A stretch of 36,272 bases of DNA from Clostridium tagluense. Its GTDB lineage: Bacteria > Bacillota > Clostridia > Clostridiales > Clostridiaceae. The notes beneath the pieces were generated by a model. It had not been told where the DNA came from, did no database searches, and was given only the letters and a program-made list of their open reading frames with translations. This document shows, one piece after another, positions 25,294 to 35,006 of this stretch (its first letter is position 1; each line of letters starts with the position of its first letter). The DNA is taken from NCBI RefSeq assembly GCF_003865095.1, contig NZ_BHYK01000041.1:1-36272 (forward strand), in the 5' to 3' direction. The position numbers and the translations under genes are program-made.

Positions 25294-25734
25294 CTATGAT
25301 TGCGCTTTTAAAATCAATTTAATTAAATTGTGATAGAGCTTTTCATCATCTTCTGATGTTCTTTTTTTAGGACCAAAGGTTTTACCTCCACTACGTCTTA
25401 ATTTACCAGACATATGCCTTTCAAATAATAGCTTATCAATGTTATCATCATCATAGATATGTCCTTTAGGTCCCATAGCATAGGCGCCTTTAGCTAAAAC
25501 CATAGCAGCAACTCCAAAGTCTTGAGTAATTATTATATCTTTAGATTTTGCTTCATTAGCTACTTTCATATCAACACTTTGAAACCCACTATCCGCATAC
25601 CTTATTTGCGCATAATCACTATTTAAAACATGATTAATATCACAATACATAATGAGTTCTATAGAGTGCTCTATAGCTGCTTTTTCTATTAGATTTTTTC
25701 CAGGGCACCCATCTGCATCAACAATAATTCTCAT
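25294..25734 (-). CDS. YaiI/YqxD family (UPF0178/DUF188) protein
   Basis: This 146-residue protein belongs to the UPF0178 family, which has a PIN-like fold and no settled function. The signature DADGCPGK is at the N-terminus (residues 6-13). DIIITQDFGVAAMVLAKGA follows in the centre, and the GKLRRSGGKTFGPKKRTSED segment near the C-terminus is nearly invariant in the family. It follows pgi by 4 bp on the same strand and is likely co-transcribed with it. AAAGG is the only ribosome site. Nuclease activity is an inference from fold. Confidence 0.9.
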   Translation of the reverse strand: MRIIVDADGCPGKNLIEKAAIEHSIELIMYCDINHVLNSDYAQIRYADSGFQSVDMKVANEAKSKDIIITQDFGVAAMVLAKGAYAMGPKGHIYDDDNIDKLLFERHMSGKLRRSGGKTFGPKKRTSEDDEKLYHNLIKLILKAQS

Positions 25735-25738
25735 TTTT

Positions 25739-27088
25739 CTAAAGCCTTTTTTCTAGATCTGCTTTTATATCTTCATATCCTGATTTTCCAAGAAGAGCAA
25801 ACATATTCTTCTTGTATGCTTCTACTCCTGGTTGATCAAAAGGATTAACCCCTGATAAATATCCGCTTACTGCACAAGATTTTTCAAAGAAATAAGCCAT
25901 ATGTCCAAAATTATATGCTGTGAGTGCTGGAATATTTAAAATAATATTAGGTACATCTCCATCATTATGAGCAAGTACTGTTCCTTGGAAAGCTTTTTTA
26001 TTAACAAAATCCATAGTTTTACCTGCTAAAAAGTTCAATCCATCTAGATCTCCACTTTCTTCTTTTACTACCACTTCTATTCTTGGCTTTTCTACATTGA
26101 TAACTGTTTCAAATATATTTCTTACACCTTCTTGAATATATTGTCCCATAGAATGTAGATCTGTAGAAAAATTAACCGCTGCTGGGAATATTCCCTTTTG
26201 ATCTTTTCCTTCACTTTCGCCATAAAGCTGTTTCCACCATTCTCCAAAATATTGAAGTGCTGGCTCATAGTTAACTAAGATTTCTGTAACCTTGCCTTTT
26301 CTATATAGTGCATTTCTAGCTGCTGCATATTTGTAACAATCGTTCTTATTTATATCTTCAACGCTGTATACTTCCCTAGCATCTGCTGCACCCTTCATCA
26401 TTTCATCAATGTCTATACCTGCTACTGCTATTGGAAGTAATCCTACAGGTGTTAGCACTGTGAATCTTCCACCTACATCATCTGGAATTACAAAAGTTTC
26501 ATAGCCTTCTGCATCTGCTAATTTTTTTAGAGCTCCGCGGGACTTATCCGTAGTAGCAAAAATTCTTTCTTTTGCTCCTGCTTTTCCATATTTCTTTTCT
26601 AATAGTTCTTTAAATATTCTAAAAGCAATAGCTGGCTCTGTAGTAGTTCCTGATTTTGATATTACATTTACAGAAATATCTTTTCCCTCTACAGCATCAA
26701 GTAAATCTGCCATATATGTAGAGCTTATATTATTTCCAGCAAAAAATATTGCCGGAGATTTTCTTTTTTCGTTTGAAAGACTGTTATAAAAGCTATGAGA
26801 TAATGCTTCTATAGCAGCTCTAGCTCCTAGGTAAGATCCTCCTATTCCAATTACTATTAAGACTTCAGAATTATTTCTTATTTTTTGTGCTGCCTTTTTA
26901 ATTCTATCAAATTCTGATTTATCATAATTTACAGGAAGGTCTATCCATCCTAAAAAATCACTTCCTGGGCCTGTTTTATCACTAAGCATTTTGTGCGCAG
27001 TAGATACCATTGGTTGAAAATAAGAAACTTCATGTTCACCTAAATAGGGAACTGTTTTGCTTAAATCTAAAGATAAAATCTTTTCCAT
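25739..27088 (-). CDS. pgi: Glucose-6-phosphate isomerase
   Basis: Interconverts glucose-6-phosphate and fructose-6-phosphate in glycolysis. The 449-residue protein has the family signatures: [32 protein letters not shown] (phosphate binding), [20 protein letters not shown] and [15 protein letters not shown], and the final Lys region in the C-terminal helix. The frame can extend to 27121, but AAGGAGG lies eight bases before the ATG at 27088, and the residues before it are not part of the family. It heads a two-gene run with the YaiI/YqxD gene. Confidence 0.96.
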   Translation of the reverse strand: MEKILSLDLSKTVPYLGEHEVSYFQPMVSTAHKMLSDKTGPGSDFLGWIDLPVNYDKSEFDRIKKAAQKIRNNSEVLIVIGIGGSYLGARAAIEALSHSFYNSLSNEKRKSPAIFFAGNNISSTYMADLLDAVEGKDISVNVISKSGTTTEPAIAFRIFKELLEKKYGKAGAKERIFATTDKSRGALKKLADAEGYETFVIPDDVGGRFTVLTPVGLLPIAVAGIDIDEMMKGAADAREVYSVEDINKNDCYKYAAARNALYRKGKVTEILVNYEPALQYFGEWWKQLYGESEGKDQKGIFPAAVNFSTDLHSMGQYIQEGVRNIFETVINVEKPRIEVVVKEESGDLDGLNFLAGKTMDFVNKKAFQGTVLAHNDGDVPNIILNIPALTAYNFGHMAYFFEKSCAVSGYLSGVNPFDQPGVEAYKKNMFALLGKSGYEDIKADLEKRL

Positions 27089-27115
27089 TAATATTCCTCC
27101 TTGTTTCTCTCTTGA

Positions 27116-27536
27116 GAGCAAAACAATTAATAATTATTTTGCTCTTTATTTTTCATTTAGTATATAAACTTTTATAGAATTGGGCGTACAACCGTTATCC
27201 CTTTAGGACAGCTATCGATTGCCTGGCTTATCGGTTAACTTATTAAAATAATATACAATAATTCTAGTTTATTCGGTTAAATAAATCAAGTTTTTAAATA
27301 GAATTTAGTATTTATAACATATTATGCTATTGTAATTTGTGAAACACTATAAAATTGAATTTTTAAAAAACATCATAATTAAATATTCAACCTACTTACT
27401 AGCTTTAGTATTTTCTGCGAATGTTTTATTTATTCTAATAATTTTTACACATAATAAATTAAAAATAATATAGGATGTACTTCATTGCATGCTGTTGCAT
27501 ATATTAAATTATATTATTATATGAGGTGTGATTTTT
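27116..27536. other. Divergent intergenic region with structured candidate
   Basis: This ~420-bp region separates the pgi leader from the LysM/GH18 gene. A 9-bp inverted repeat AGAGCAAAA/TTTTGCTCT lies near 27117-27144, in the pgi leader. Further in, 27188-27240 can fold into a small three-way structure (separate entry). The rest (27250-27520) is AT-rich, with no ORF and no clear promoter; the LysM gene promoter must be here. Confidence 0.45.
27188..27240. other. Candidate structured RNA or conserved element
   Basis: A GC-richer island in AT-rich DNA with closing stem AACCG/CGGTT, and inside it TCC/GGA and AGC/GCT stems, a plausible three-way junction (either strand). It matches no riboswitch, T-box or ribozyme consensus that I know. 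It could be a leader element of pgi (minus) or of the LysM/GH18 gene (plus). Confidence 0.25.
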
Positions 27537-28817
27537 TTGATTATTCATGTTGTAAAAAGCGGAGAAAGTTTGTATGAAATTTCTAAATTATATGGAGTTT
27601 CATATAATAAAATTGCTTCTGATAATGAACTTACAAACCCAAATGACCTTGTAGTAGGTCAAACCCTTGTAATACTTCAGGGGTCGAGGTCACATAAAGT
27701 CCTTCCTGGTCAATCTCTTTACATGATAGCTAAAATGTATGGTGTAACTGTTCCAAATTTAATCCATGCAAATCCTAACCTTACAAACTATACACTAATT
27801 TATCCTGGTGAAATTATTATTATACCTCCATCTACGCAAAAATTAGGTTCCCTTGAAGTTAATGGCTATGCTCTTCCTAGTACAGATATGGATGTTCTTG
27901 TAAAAACTCTTCCTAGTCTCACTTATCTTAGTATATTTAGTTATCAGATATTAGCTAATGGGACTTTAAAAGGCATAAATGATGTTCCTTTAATAGATGC
28001 TGCTAGAAAAGCTAAAGTAGCTCCTATGATGGTAATTACAAATTTAAAAGAGGGCGGAGGATTTGATAGTGACCTAGCCCATATTATACTTACAAATGAA
28101 AAAATTCAAAATACACTATTGGATAACATAATTAATATATTAAAAGCCAAAAATTATTATGGTTTAGCTATAGATCTAGAATATATCTACCCAGAGGATA
28201 AGCAAAACTACAATAATTTTTTACGCAAAACAGTAGACAAACTAAAGCCCTTAGGCTTTATTGTTACTACCGCTTTAGCTCCTAAACCCAATGGTGATAT
28301 AAAGGGATTACTCTATGAAGCTCATGATTATCCGTTCCATGGTGCAATAGCATCCCATGTTATACTCATGACTTATGAGTGGGGATATACAGCAGGTCCA
28401 CCGATGGCAGTAGCTCCAATTAATGAAGTAAAAAAAATCCTTGATTATGCTGTAACAGTAATTCCAAGCAAAAAAATATTTATGGGCATACCTAATTATG
28501 GCTATGATTGGACTCTGCCTTATGTAAAGGGAACTAAAGCAACTGCACTTGGTAATGTAGAAGCGGTAGATCTTGCAAGAAAAGTATTTGCATCTATTCA
28601 ATATGACTATACTTCTCAAGCGCCATTCTTTAACTATTACGATGCTAATGGAAAAAGACATGTAGTTTGGTTCGAAGATGCTAGGAGTATGAACGCTAAA
28701 CTTAGAACAGCTAATGCATATGATTTAGGTGGAGTTAGTTACTGGACCATCGGAAAATACTTCCCTCAAGCTTGGCTGGTTCAAAATTCGCTATTTGATA
28801 TAAAAAAATTGCTTTAG
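27537..28817 (+). CDS. LysM/GH18 spore peptidoglycan hydrolase (SleL/YaaH-like)
   Basis: A predicted cortex-lytic N-acetylglucosaminidase-type enzyme that helps to break down or remodel spore peptidoglycan. Two LysM domains (about 3-47 and 51-96, IHVVKSGESLYEISKLYGVS and HKVLPGQSLYMIAKMYGVT) precede a GH18 barrel (about 105-420) with the AIDLEYI active-site strand (D213, E215), MTYEWGYTAGPP, and VSYWTIGKYFPQ. This is the SleL/YaaH layout, with the usual length. There is no signal peptide, as in YaaH. The TTG at 27537 is chosen over the GTG at 27528, because GAGGTG overlaps the GTG but sits eight bases from the TTG, giving the expected MIIHVV start. Confidence 0.88.
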   Translation: MIIHVVKSGESLYEISKLYGVSYNKIASDNELTNPNDLVVGQTLVILQGSRSHKVLPGQSLYMIAKMYGVTVPNLIHANPNLTNYTLIYPGEIIIIPPSTQKLGSLEVNGYALPSTDMDVLVKTLPSLTYLSIFSYQILANGTLKGINDVPLIDAARKAKVAPMMVITNLKEGGGFDSDLAHIILTNEKIQNTLLDNIINILKAKNYYGLAIDLEYIYPEDKQNYNNFLRKTVDKLKPLGFIVTTALAPKPNGDIKGLLYEAHDYPFHGAIASHVILMTYEWGYTAGPPMAVAPINEVKKILDYAVTVIPSKKIFMGIPNYGYDWTLPYVKGTKATALGNVEAVDLARKVFASIQYDYTSQAPFFNYYDANGKRHVVWFEDARSMNAKLRTANAYDLGGVSYWTIGKYFPQAWLVQNSLFDIKKLL

Positions 28818-28820
28818 AGT

Positions 28821-28909
28821 TTTTCTTAGATTATGCTATAACTAAAAGGATATATCGCTAGAAATGCATCTTACGCAATATATCCTTTTGTTAGCATAAT
28901 CTAAGAAAA
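28821..28909. terminator. Long two-part hairpin between convergent genes
   Basis: The outer stem TTTTCTTAGATTATGCTA (28821-28838) pairs perfectly with 28892-28909. The inner stem AAAAGGATATAT/ATATATCCTTTT also pairs perfectly. It lies between the LysM/GH18 stop (28817) and the Fic stop (28920), with T/A runs outside, so it serves as a terminator for both. Confidence 0.8.
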
Positions 28910-28919
28910 AATACTCATG

Positions 28920-29654
28920 TTACGATGTTATATAAAGATATGTATCAAAGCTTCTATCCACAGCTTCTGATACTATATCTACAAATTCGCTAATATCACT
29001 TTGTGTGCTAGCTTTTTCTAATGCTTTCATATAAATGTCTCTATTCTCTGCTTTTATAACGGTGATAGGATATCCATTACTCATTAAAATTAAATTCATA
29101 AGTAACCTAGCTGATCTTCCATTGCCATCAATAAACGGATGAATATATACAAATTTGAAATGAAATTCAGCAGCCAAATAGATTGGATGTAATTTATTTT
29201 TATTTTCACTATACCAATTGATCAATTCTTCCATTCTTTCATGAACTAAGAAATGTTCCACCGGTCTATGCTCACTACCACTAATTAAAACATTTGTTTT
29301 TCTATATTCTCCAGCATTTTTATTATCTATACTTTTTAATATTATATAGTGCAAATCTTTTATAACTCTTTCTGATATATTTATGTTCTTACTCACTATA
29401 TCATCTATATAATCTATTGCTTCTTTATGATTTATTACCTCTAGATGCTCACGTAAACTCTTACCTCTTCCTATGGTTAGTCCCTCTTCTAAAATCACTT
29501 TAGTTTCTGTAATTGTTAGGGTATTTCCTTCTATAGCATTTGAATTATATGTAAGTTCTACATCAAAATACTTTTTCAAATTTTCTATAGCATTGCCATT
29601 TAATGGTCTTCTGTCATCTAATAGTACCTTTTTCTCATCTATTTGTTTAAACAT
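28920..29654 (-). CDS. Fic domain protein (probable AMP transferase, class II)
   Basis: Fic proteins transfer AMP to Tyr/Thr/Ser of target proteins. The 244-residue protein has an intact core HPFIDGNGRSAR (172-183, with the catalytic His and the nucleotide-binding Arg). An N-terminal inhibitory helix motif SNAIEGN (38-44, S/TxxxE[G/N]) makes it a self-inhibited class II Fic. The flap sequence VEHFLVHERM before the core is typical. It stands alone, with no small FicA-type antitoxin beside it. GGGGG precedes the ATG. It is bounded by the convergent LysM gene. The target is unknown. Confidence 0.9.
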   Translation of the reverse strand: MFKQIDEKKVLLDDRRPLNGNAIENLKKYFDVELTYNSNAIEGNTLTITETKVILEEGLTIGRGKSLREHLEVINHKEAIDYIDDIVSKNINISERVIKDLHYIILKSIDNKNAGEYRKTNVLISGSEHRPVEHFLVHERMEELINWYSENKNKLHPIYLAAEFHFKFVYIHPFIDGNGRSARLLMNLILMSNGYPITVIKAENRDIYMKALEKASTQSDISEFVDIVSEAVDRSFDTYLYITS

Positions 29655-29726
29655 AATTTACCCCCGGTCTATATTATAAATTGTTTCTTTTACCCGCTCA
29701 TTAATGTTCACTATTTATATTATATC

Positions 29727-30251
29727 CTAAAATATATTTTTTACTATATCTGAAAGACTTACTTTCCTTATAACACTAAAATTAAACTTCCAAATGGCTG
29801 TATTTCCTGCGTATATACCTTTATTTTCAGCAACTGTAACATCAATAGAGTATGTATTCTTTTCCGCTAGTTTTAAATCCACAATGTTTACACCTATACC
29901 CCCAACTCCTGTGTCTGGTACGAAGTCATGTTCTTTTGCACTTGCACTCAAACTAATCTTTTCCTTTGTTGTAGCTGTTATATTTATTTTTCTACCTTCT
30001 TTAATCTTTTTACCATTAATTTTTACTTCATAACTCCACTTGTTGCCTACGCTATTATTTTGTATTAAATTTGCACTACAAAATTGAACTGTAAATTTCA
30101 TATTACCATCTTTAGGTATTGCACTTAATGCTTTATTCTTTCCGTAAAAATATAGAAATCTTAATAATATTATCAATATAATTAGCAAAGTGATTATTAT
30201 AATTTTATTTTTTAGAATTATACCTGATGGGGCAAACCTCTTACCTCTCAT
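29727..30251 (-). CDS. Membrane-anchored protein of unknown function
   Basis: The 174-residue protein has a short basic N-terminus (MRGKRFAPSGIILKNK) and one strong membrane segment (about 17-38, IIIITLLIILIILLRFLYFYG). An extracytoplasmic beta-rich domain of about 130 residues follows (KFTVQFCSANLIQNN, KINGKKIKEGRKINITATTK). It is probably a type II membrane protein facing the outside. I recognise no family. The nearest AAGGAG is about 13 bases before the ATG, somewhat far. It lies between the Fic gene and the ABC permease on the same strand, with 115 bp to the permease gene; whether it is part of that operon is unclear. Confidence 0.65.
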   Translation of the reverse strand: MRGKRFAPSGIILKNKIIIITLLIILIILLRFLYFYGKNKALSAIPKDGNMKFTVQFCSANLIQNNSVGNKWSYEVKINGKKIKEGRKINITATTKEKISLSASAKEHDFVPDTGVGGIGVNIVDLKLAEKNTYSIDVTVAENKGIYAGNTAIWKFNFSVIRKVSLSDIVKNIF

Positions 30252-30366
30252 TATCTACTTAAATCTCCTTATACATTTGATATATATAACTTATATTCGT
30301 AGATTTAATTAATAATTCCTTATAGGATAATAAAGTAAGTATTCTTTCCCATTTTCTTAGGAATAT

Positions 30367-31974
30367 CTATTTCAACTTAAATGTTCTTGGAGCTACTCTA
30401 TAGGTTAAAATGAGCGCAACCAACATATATACAATAGTTGTTATAATAACCCCTGCTGTAAAATAATATGGTGGCGTCTTAATTCGAAGACATATATAGC
30501 TAGCCATATAAACCACCATGTTTACGAACTTAAATAATGGGCTTTTTACGGTTAATTGTGCTGTATAGGGTTGCAACACATAGTACATAAACAAATGATG
30601 TATAGAGAAGAAGCAAGCTAAGCAAATTACACACAAAAATAATGGCATCATGTAAATAAGCTCTGAACTATAACCACTAGCTAAAATAATACAAGCTATA
30701 GCAAGGCATAAAGTTAAGGCTGGTATCAAGTTAAGAATAACTACCCTCTTAAGCCTTGAAGTGAAATTTGCTAAAATCACATTTGCTTCTCGATAATAAC
30801 CATATCTTAATAAACTTGCATCACAATTATAAAACATAGCCTTACAAATTCTTTCTCCCGTTGACATGCTATACATTATAAATACCAACATGGGAATACT
30901 TTTTTTAATTTCCATGACCATATTCCCCTTTTTACTTGGCATAAAAAACACCAAAAACATACCTATTAAAAATACAATACCTATGAAAATAACTCTTCCC
31001 TTTATAGGTCCTACCATTATTCTTCTAAATCGAAGAAAAAACAATGAGTTTAAATATTCATACCCCTGCTTCTTGTTATATTTCTTTGTGTTTAAGTCTT
31101 CCTTGCTCATTTTCTTTTCATCTAATTTCACATTTCCAAAATTCATATCTGTTTTAAAAGCCTCTTTATTAAATAAATTATCCTTAGTTAATAAAGTTTT
31201 TGCTATTGGTGTATATTTACTATATCTCCATAGGTATGTAAAAGCTACCACACCTAGTCCTAATACAGTAATCACCACAAAAATATTAAATAATATTGGA
31301 TTAAAATCAATAGTAAGTCCTAATAATGGCAATGCATAGGCAAGGGCAAGTCCACAAATAATTACTACCGACATAAATAACCATTTTTGTGCTAACACCA
31401 CTTCTATCTTATCATATATAAAAAGTTGAACCCACTCTCCAATCAATATAAAAGCTATTAATTCAACTACAAGCACTACAGCTTTTAAGGGTGAAAATCC
31501 TATTATTAATCCTATAATTATTACTGGAAGGACAAAGTATATAAAATCTTTTATATTTCTATATATTATTTCCCCAAGATAGTATTCTCTTGCATCAGCC
31601 CTCATTAAGGTTATCATATTAAAGGCCGATTTGTTGGTTTTCTCAAAAATTATAGTTTTAATAAGTGGTGCCGTAACAAAGCTTAAAAAGAAAAGCATAT
31701 GTAGAAAAATTGGTTGCATCTTTGCTATGTCCTTAGTCATTAAATAGGCGGGTAGAATAATCATTATTCCCAAATAAGCAACCTTGCCTAAAAATCCACC
31801 AAGCGCCCCTAAAATTTCACGTATAACTCCTATAACTATTTTAGCATGAGTTCTTTTATATATATTATCAGGAATCTTTTTTCCTAAAAGGGGTATCCTT
31901 TTAAGGAAATATATAAAGGTATTAGCCCGCTCTACAAAAGACACCTTAAAACTATTTATAAATGTATTAATCAT
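30367..31974 (-). CDS. ABC transporter permease
   Basis: A 535-residue polytopic membrane protein with about ten to twelve hydrophobic segments spread over most of its length (roughly 52-80, 88-110, 137-155, 158-182, 196-221, 226-250, 325-345, 358-370, 410-435, 438-465 and 503-525), with a charged loop near 265-310. It lacks recognisable enzyme motifs. It overlaps the preceding ATPase gene by 8 bp with GAGGAAGG before the ATG, so it is the membrane partner of that ATPase. The pair is likely an exporter. Substrate unknown; antimicrobial-peptide or toxin efflux is suggested by the neighbouring two-component system but not shown. Confidence 0.8.
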   Translation of the reverse strand: MINTFINSFKVSFVERANTFIYFLKRIPLLGKKIPDNIYKRTHAKIVIGVIREILGALGGFLGKVAYLGIMIILPAYLMTKDIAKMQPIFLHMLFFLSFVTAPLIKTIIFEKTNKSAFNMITLMRADAREYYLGEIIYRNIKDFIYFVLPVIIIGLIIGFSPLKAVVLVVELIAFILIGEWVQLFIYDKIEVVLAQKWLFMSVVIICGLALAYALPLLGLTIDFNPILFNIFVVITVLGLGVVAFTYLWRYSKYTPIAKTLLTKDNLFNKEAFKTDMNFGNVKLDEKKMSKEDLNTKKYNKKQGYEYLNSLFFLRFRRIMVGPIKGRVIFIGIVFLIGMFLVFFMPSKKGNMVMEIKKSIPMLVFIMYSMSTGERICKAMFYNCDASLLRYGYYREANVILANFTSRLKRVVILNLIPALTLCLAIACIILASGYSSELIYMMPLFLCVICLACFFSIHHLFMYYVLQPYTAQLTVKSPLFKFVNMVVYMASYICLRIKTPPYYFTAGVIITTIVYMLVALILTYRVAPRTFKLK

Positions 31975-32677
31975 TACCTTCCTCCTTCAAAATTTCCATA
32001 ATCCTCTCTTCAAATTCAGCACTCTTTAGAATCTCACTATCCACTTCTTCTAAAATGCAATTATTTAAAACCAATATTTCATCACATAAATCTGTAGCCA
32101 GTTGAAGAATATGGGTGGAAAAAATAATAATGTGCTCACTTTTCATTTCCTTTAACAAATTCTTGATTTCTAGTGCCACCACCACATCGAAAGAAGTTAA
32201 GGGTTCATCTAGCAAAATCACAGGAGGTTTAGTAATTAAAAGGCAAACCATCTGCATTTTATTTTTCATTCCATGAGAATATCCCTTCATCAAACGATAT
32301 CTGTCTTCATCTTTAATCTTTATAATATCAAAATACTCATCTATGGTAAGTAAGTTTTCAATCTTATCTTTATTAATATCAATATAAAATTTCAAAAACT
32401 CATATCCTGTTAAAAACTCTGGTAGTACGGGTTCTGAAAAAACATATCCTACTTTTTTGTAATCTATTCCCTGAATAGCTTGTCCCTCTTCGATGATACT
32501 CACACTACCACTTTCGTATTTAAGTTCCCCACTGATACAGTTAAAAAGAGTGGTCTTACCTGCCCCATTTCGTCCTAGTAGTCCATATATTTTCCCTTTT
32601 TCAAAGGTATAAGATGCTTTTTTTAGCACCTGTTTCTCCCCATAATTTTTTTCTATATCTTTAAGAATTAATTTCAT
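31967..32677 (-). CDS. ABC transporter ATP-binding protein
   Basis: Provides ATP hydrolysis for the permease encoded downstream. The 236-residue protein has Walker A GRNGAGKTT (about 36-44), Walker B VILLDEPLTSFD, and the switch His in FSTHIL. The family signature LSGGQ is replaced by YSHGM, and the Q-loop Gln appears as Ser in YVFSEP, as in some divergent exporters. The ATG at 32677 is preferred over the one at 32695, because AGGGGGAA lies between them at the proper distance. It is 44 bp after the histidine kinase gene. Confidence 0.87.
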   Translation of the reverse strand: MKLILKDIEKNYGEKQVLKKASYTFEKGKIYGLLGRNGAGKTTLFNCISGELKYESGSVSIIEEGQAIQGIDYKKVGYVFSEPVLPEFLTGYEFLKFYIDINKDKIENLLTIDEYFDIIKIKDEDRYRLMKGYSHGMKNKMQMVCLLITKPPVILLDEPLTSFDVVVALEIKNLLKEMKSEHIIIFSTHILQLATDLCDEILVLNNCILEEVDSEILKSAEFEERIMEILKEEGND

Positions 32678-32721
32678 TTTATTATTCCCCCTCATTGCTT
32701 ACTTTACCTTATTTTTAAATT

Positions 32722-34167
32722 TTATTTTTGTGGAATCCAGCAAGCAAAAATTGTACTATTTCCCTCTGAAAATATCATGACTTCACCTTCATGCCTTTCT
32801 ATTACCAAATTAACAATGCTAAGGCCCAGGCCCACGCCAGTGCTTGCTTTTTTGCTTCTGGAGTCATCACCCTGATAAAAAGGTAAAAACACTTTATTTT
32901 TATCCTCTTTTGAAATGCACACACCTTCATTTTTAATTAAAAGTATACACCCTTCATTTTTATGGAGCTTTATCTCCTCAATATCCTTATAGCTAAGCCA
33001 TTGTGTAAGATTTTTATCCTTCATTGAAAATGCACCCATATAAATATGTCCATTTTTAGGAGTGTATCTTAGAGCATTAGACATTAAATTATCCACCACT
33101 CTTGTCATCTGGCTTACATCCACCGTACATTTACCCTGAAGACTTATTTCGGTGCTAAGCTTAATTTCATTTTTTTCACAATCCTCCGCGTAACCCGAAA
33201 AGAGCATTTCAAAAAGTTCATGACCTTCAACCTCCACAAAATTCATTTCGTAATCTGTAGTTAGTAGGTTGTACATTAATAGATCATCTATCATTTTTTT
33301 CATGTAATCACTTTTATTTAATATAACTGAGGCTTTATTTTTAATTTTCACCATATCTGAATCCTTTTCATTAATAATAGCTTCTGAATAAGCTCTTATA
33401 GCTGTCAAAGGGGTTTTTAGATCATGGGATATTGCAGAAATCATATATTCCTTTGTTTTTTGCTGTGTTTCTATAGTTTTCCTTTTATCCTCTATATCTT
33501 TTTTCATGGTATTGAAATTGGTAATTATTTCACCTATTTCATCCTTGCTTTCATATTTAACTGTATTACCCTCTCCTGTGGCAAAATTATTCATTCCCTC
33601 TACTAACAGTTTTATGGGTTTATTAAATTTTCTATTAAGTAATAATATTACTACTACATAAATTATCATAAGTACAGCTATGAAACAGATTATTGCAATT
33701 ATGGTTTTATTGTTCACTTCCTTAACAAAACTATTTCTTGCAATAGTAATTTTATAAAATCCTATTAAATCACTATCCACAAATACTGGTTTTTTCAAGG
33801 TATAAGCCTTATAACCAGTAACAACCTTGTACAAATCAGAGTACAATTCTTGTTTTGAACTATAGAACATATTACTTTTATTAGAATTATATATTTCTGC
33901 TCCTGCATCATTATATAATTCTATTAGTACTGAATTTTTCTCTTTACTTGTTACAAATTCTCTATCTTTTACTAAGTTTAAATTGTATATTTCAGGGCTT
34001 TGTATTTTATCTTCATAAACTTTAAATTTACTCATAATGAGTAAATAATCTTTTAAATCATTATTTTTATTGTAATCTATGATAAACTTAAACAATAATG
34101 CAGCAGTAATTATTGGTGCTAACATTACAACTAAATGAGATAGACTAAGCCATTTTTTCAGTTTCAT
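32722..34167 (-). CDS. Sensor histidine kinase
   Basis: Senses an outside signal and phosphorylates the partner regulator. The 481-residue protein has a first membrane segment (about 9-28) and an extracytoplasmic sensor loop of about 120 residues. A second membrane segment (about 155-178) leads to a HAMP linker (about 175-225) and a HisKA domain with the phosphorylated His in AISHDLKTPL (H248). The HATPase domain has N-box DNLMSNALRY (N360, N364) and GVGLGLSI (444-451). All catalytic elements are present. The ATG overlaps the regulator stop by 4 bp. Followed by the ABC exporter genes, which it likely controls. Confidence 0.93.
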   Translation of the reverse strand: MKLKKWLSLSHLVVMLAPIITAALLFKFIIDYNKNNDLKDYLLIMSKFKVYEDKIQSPEIYNLNLVKDREFVTSKEKNSVLIELYNDAGAEIYNSNKSNMFYSSKQELYSDLYKVVTGYKAYTLKKPVFVDSDLIGFYKITIARNSFVKEVNNKTIIAIICFIAVLMIIYVVVILLLNRKFNKPIKLLVEGMNNFATGEGNTVKYESKDEIGEIITNFNTMKKDIEDKRKTIETQQKTKEYMISAISHDLKTPLTAIRAYSEAIINEKDSDMVKIKNKASVILNKSDYMKKMIDDLLMYNLLTTDYEMNFVEVEGHELFEMLFSGYAEDCEKNEIKLSTEISLQGKCTVDVSQMTRVVDNLMSNALRYTPKNGHIYMGAFSMKDKNLTQWLSYKDIEEIKLHKNEGCILLIKNEGVCISKEDKNKVFLPFYQGDDSRSKKASTGVGLGLSIVNLVIERHEGEVMIFSEGNSTIFACWIPQK

Positions 34168-34871
34168 ATGTTGCGCTCTCCTATAAATTTATACCCAGTC
34201 CCCCATATCGTCTGAATATATGTTGGATTTTTTATATTATCTTTTATTTTTTCTCTAAGGGCTTTAATGTGCACAGTAACAGTATTATTGCCCTTTACGT
34301 CAATATTTTTCCATATATGCTTATAAAGGTCTTCTTTTGAAAATACTTTATTGGGGTTTTGAGCCATTAAAAGCAAAATATCAAATTCTTTTGAAGTTAA
34401 GGATATTTCATAATCTTCAAGCATTACTCTATTATCCTCTAAAATTATTGTTAACCCTTTATTAAATTCTAATTTTCTATCTAATGGAATACTGTTTTCT
34501 CTTTTCCTATTTCTTCTTAAATGAGCTTCGATTCTAGCAGATATCTCCATAAGGCTAAAAGGCTTTGTCATATAGTCATCCGCACCTGATTTTAATCCCT
34601 TTACCTTATCTAAATCTGTTTGTTTTGCACTAACAATTATTATTGGTACGTCTTCATTTAACCATCGTATGTTTTTACACAAGGTAAATCCGTCCATTTC
34701 CGGAAGCATAACATCTACCATAACCAGCTGAAACTCCTCTTTCTTAAAATCTTCTAGCCCTTCTTTACCTGTAGACGACCATATTACTTTATAATTTTCT
34801 TTTAGCAAATGCTCTTTAATTATGCTAGCAATGGCCTCATCGTCCTCAACTATTAGTATTTTTTCTTTCAT
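34164..34871 (-). CDS. OmpR/PhoB-family response regulator
   Basis: The partner of the kinase encoded next to it. The 235-residue protein has a receiver domain with the acidic pair D10-D11, the phosphorylated D53 (in VDVMLPEMDG) and K103 in TKPFS. A C-terminal winged-helix DNA-binding domain (about 130-233) has SLTSKEFDILLLMAQNPNKV and TIWGTGYKF. GGAGG precedes the ATG. The likely regulon is the ABC exporter downstream and possibly the lipoprotein upstream; no binding site is established. It is the first gene of the regulator-kinase-ATPase-permease run. Confidence 0.95.
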   Translation of the reverse strand: MKEKILIVEDDEAIASIIKEHLLKENYKVIWSSTGKEGLEDFKKEEFQLVMVDVMLPEMDGFTLCKNIRWLNEDVPIIIVSAKQTDLDKVKGLKSGADDYMTKPFSLMEISARIEAHLRRNRKRENSIPLDRKLEFNKGLTIILEDNRVMLEDYEISLTSKEFDILLLMAQNPNKVFSKEDLYKHIWKNIDVKGNNTVTVHIKALREKIKDNIKNPTYIQTIWGTGYKFIGERNI

Positions 34872-34962
34872 ATGTTATTCCTCCATAAAATGCTTATATA
34901 TATAATATTATAGCATTTTATATCTATTTATAGGTTATGATTACCTTTTAAATTCATTGATA

Positions 34963-35005
34963 AAAAAACATTACATATACAAGTGTTGTACATGTAATGT
35001 TTTTT
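34963..35005 (-). terminator. Terminator of the lipoprotein gene
   Basis: Stem AAAAAACATTACAT/ATGTAATGTTTTTT (34963-34976 and 34992-35005) ends one base before the stop codon region of the lipoprotein gene; on the minus strand the stem is followed by more T. It separates this gene from the regulator gene. Confidence 0.8.
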
Positions 35006-35006
35006 A

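Noticed and set aside
30866-31339. 157-codon plus-strand ORF inside the ABC permease gene
   Set aside because: Antisense to a hydrophobic coding region, which tends to give long open complement frames; no ribosome site.
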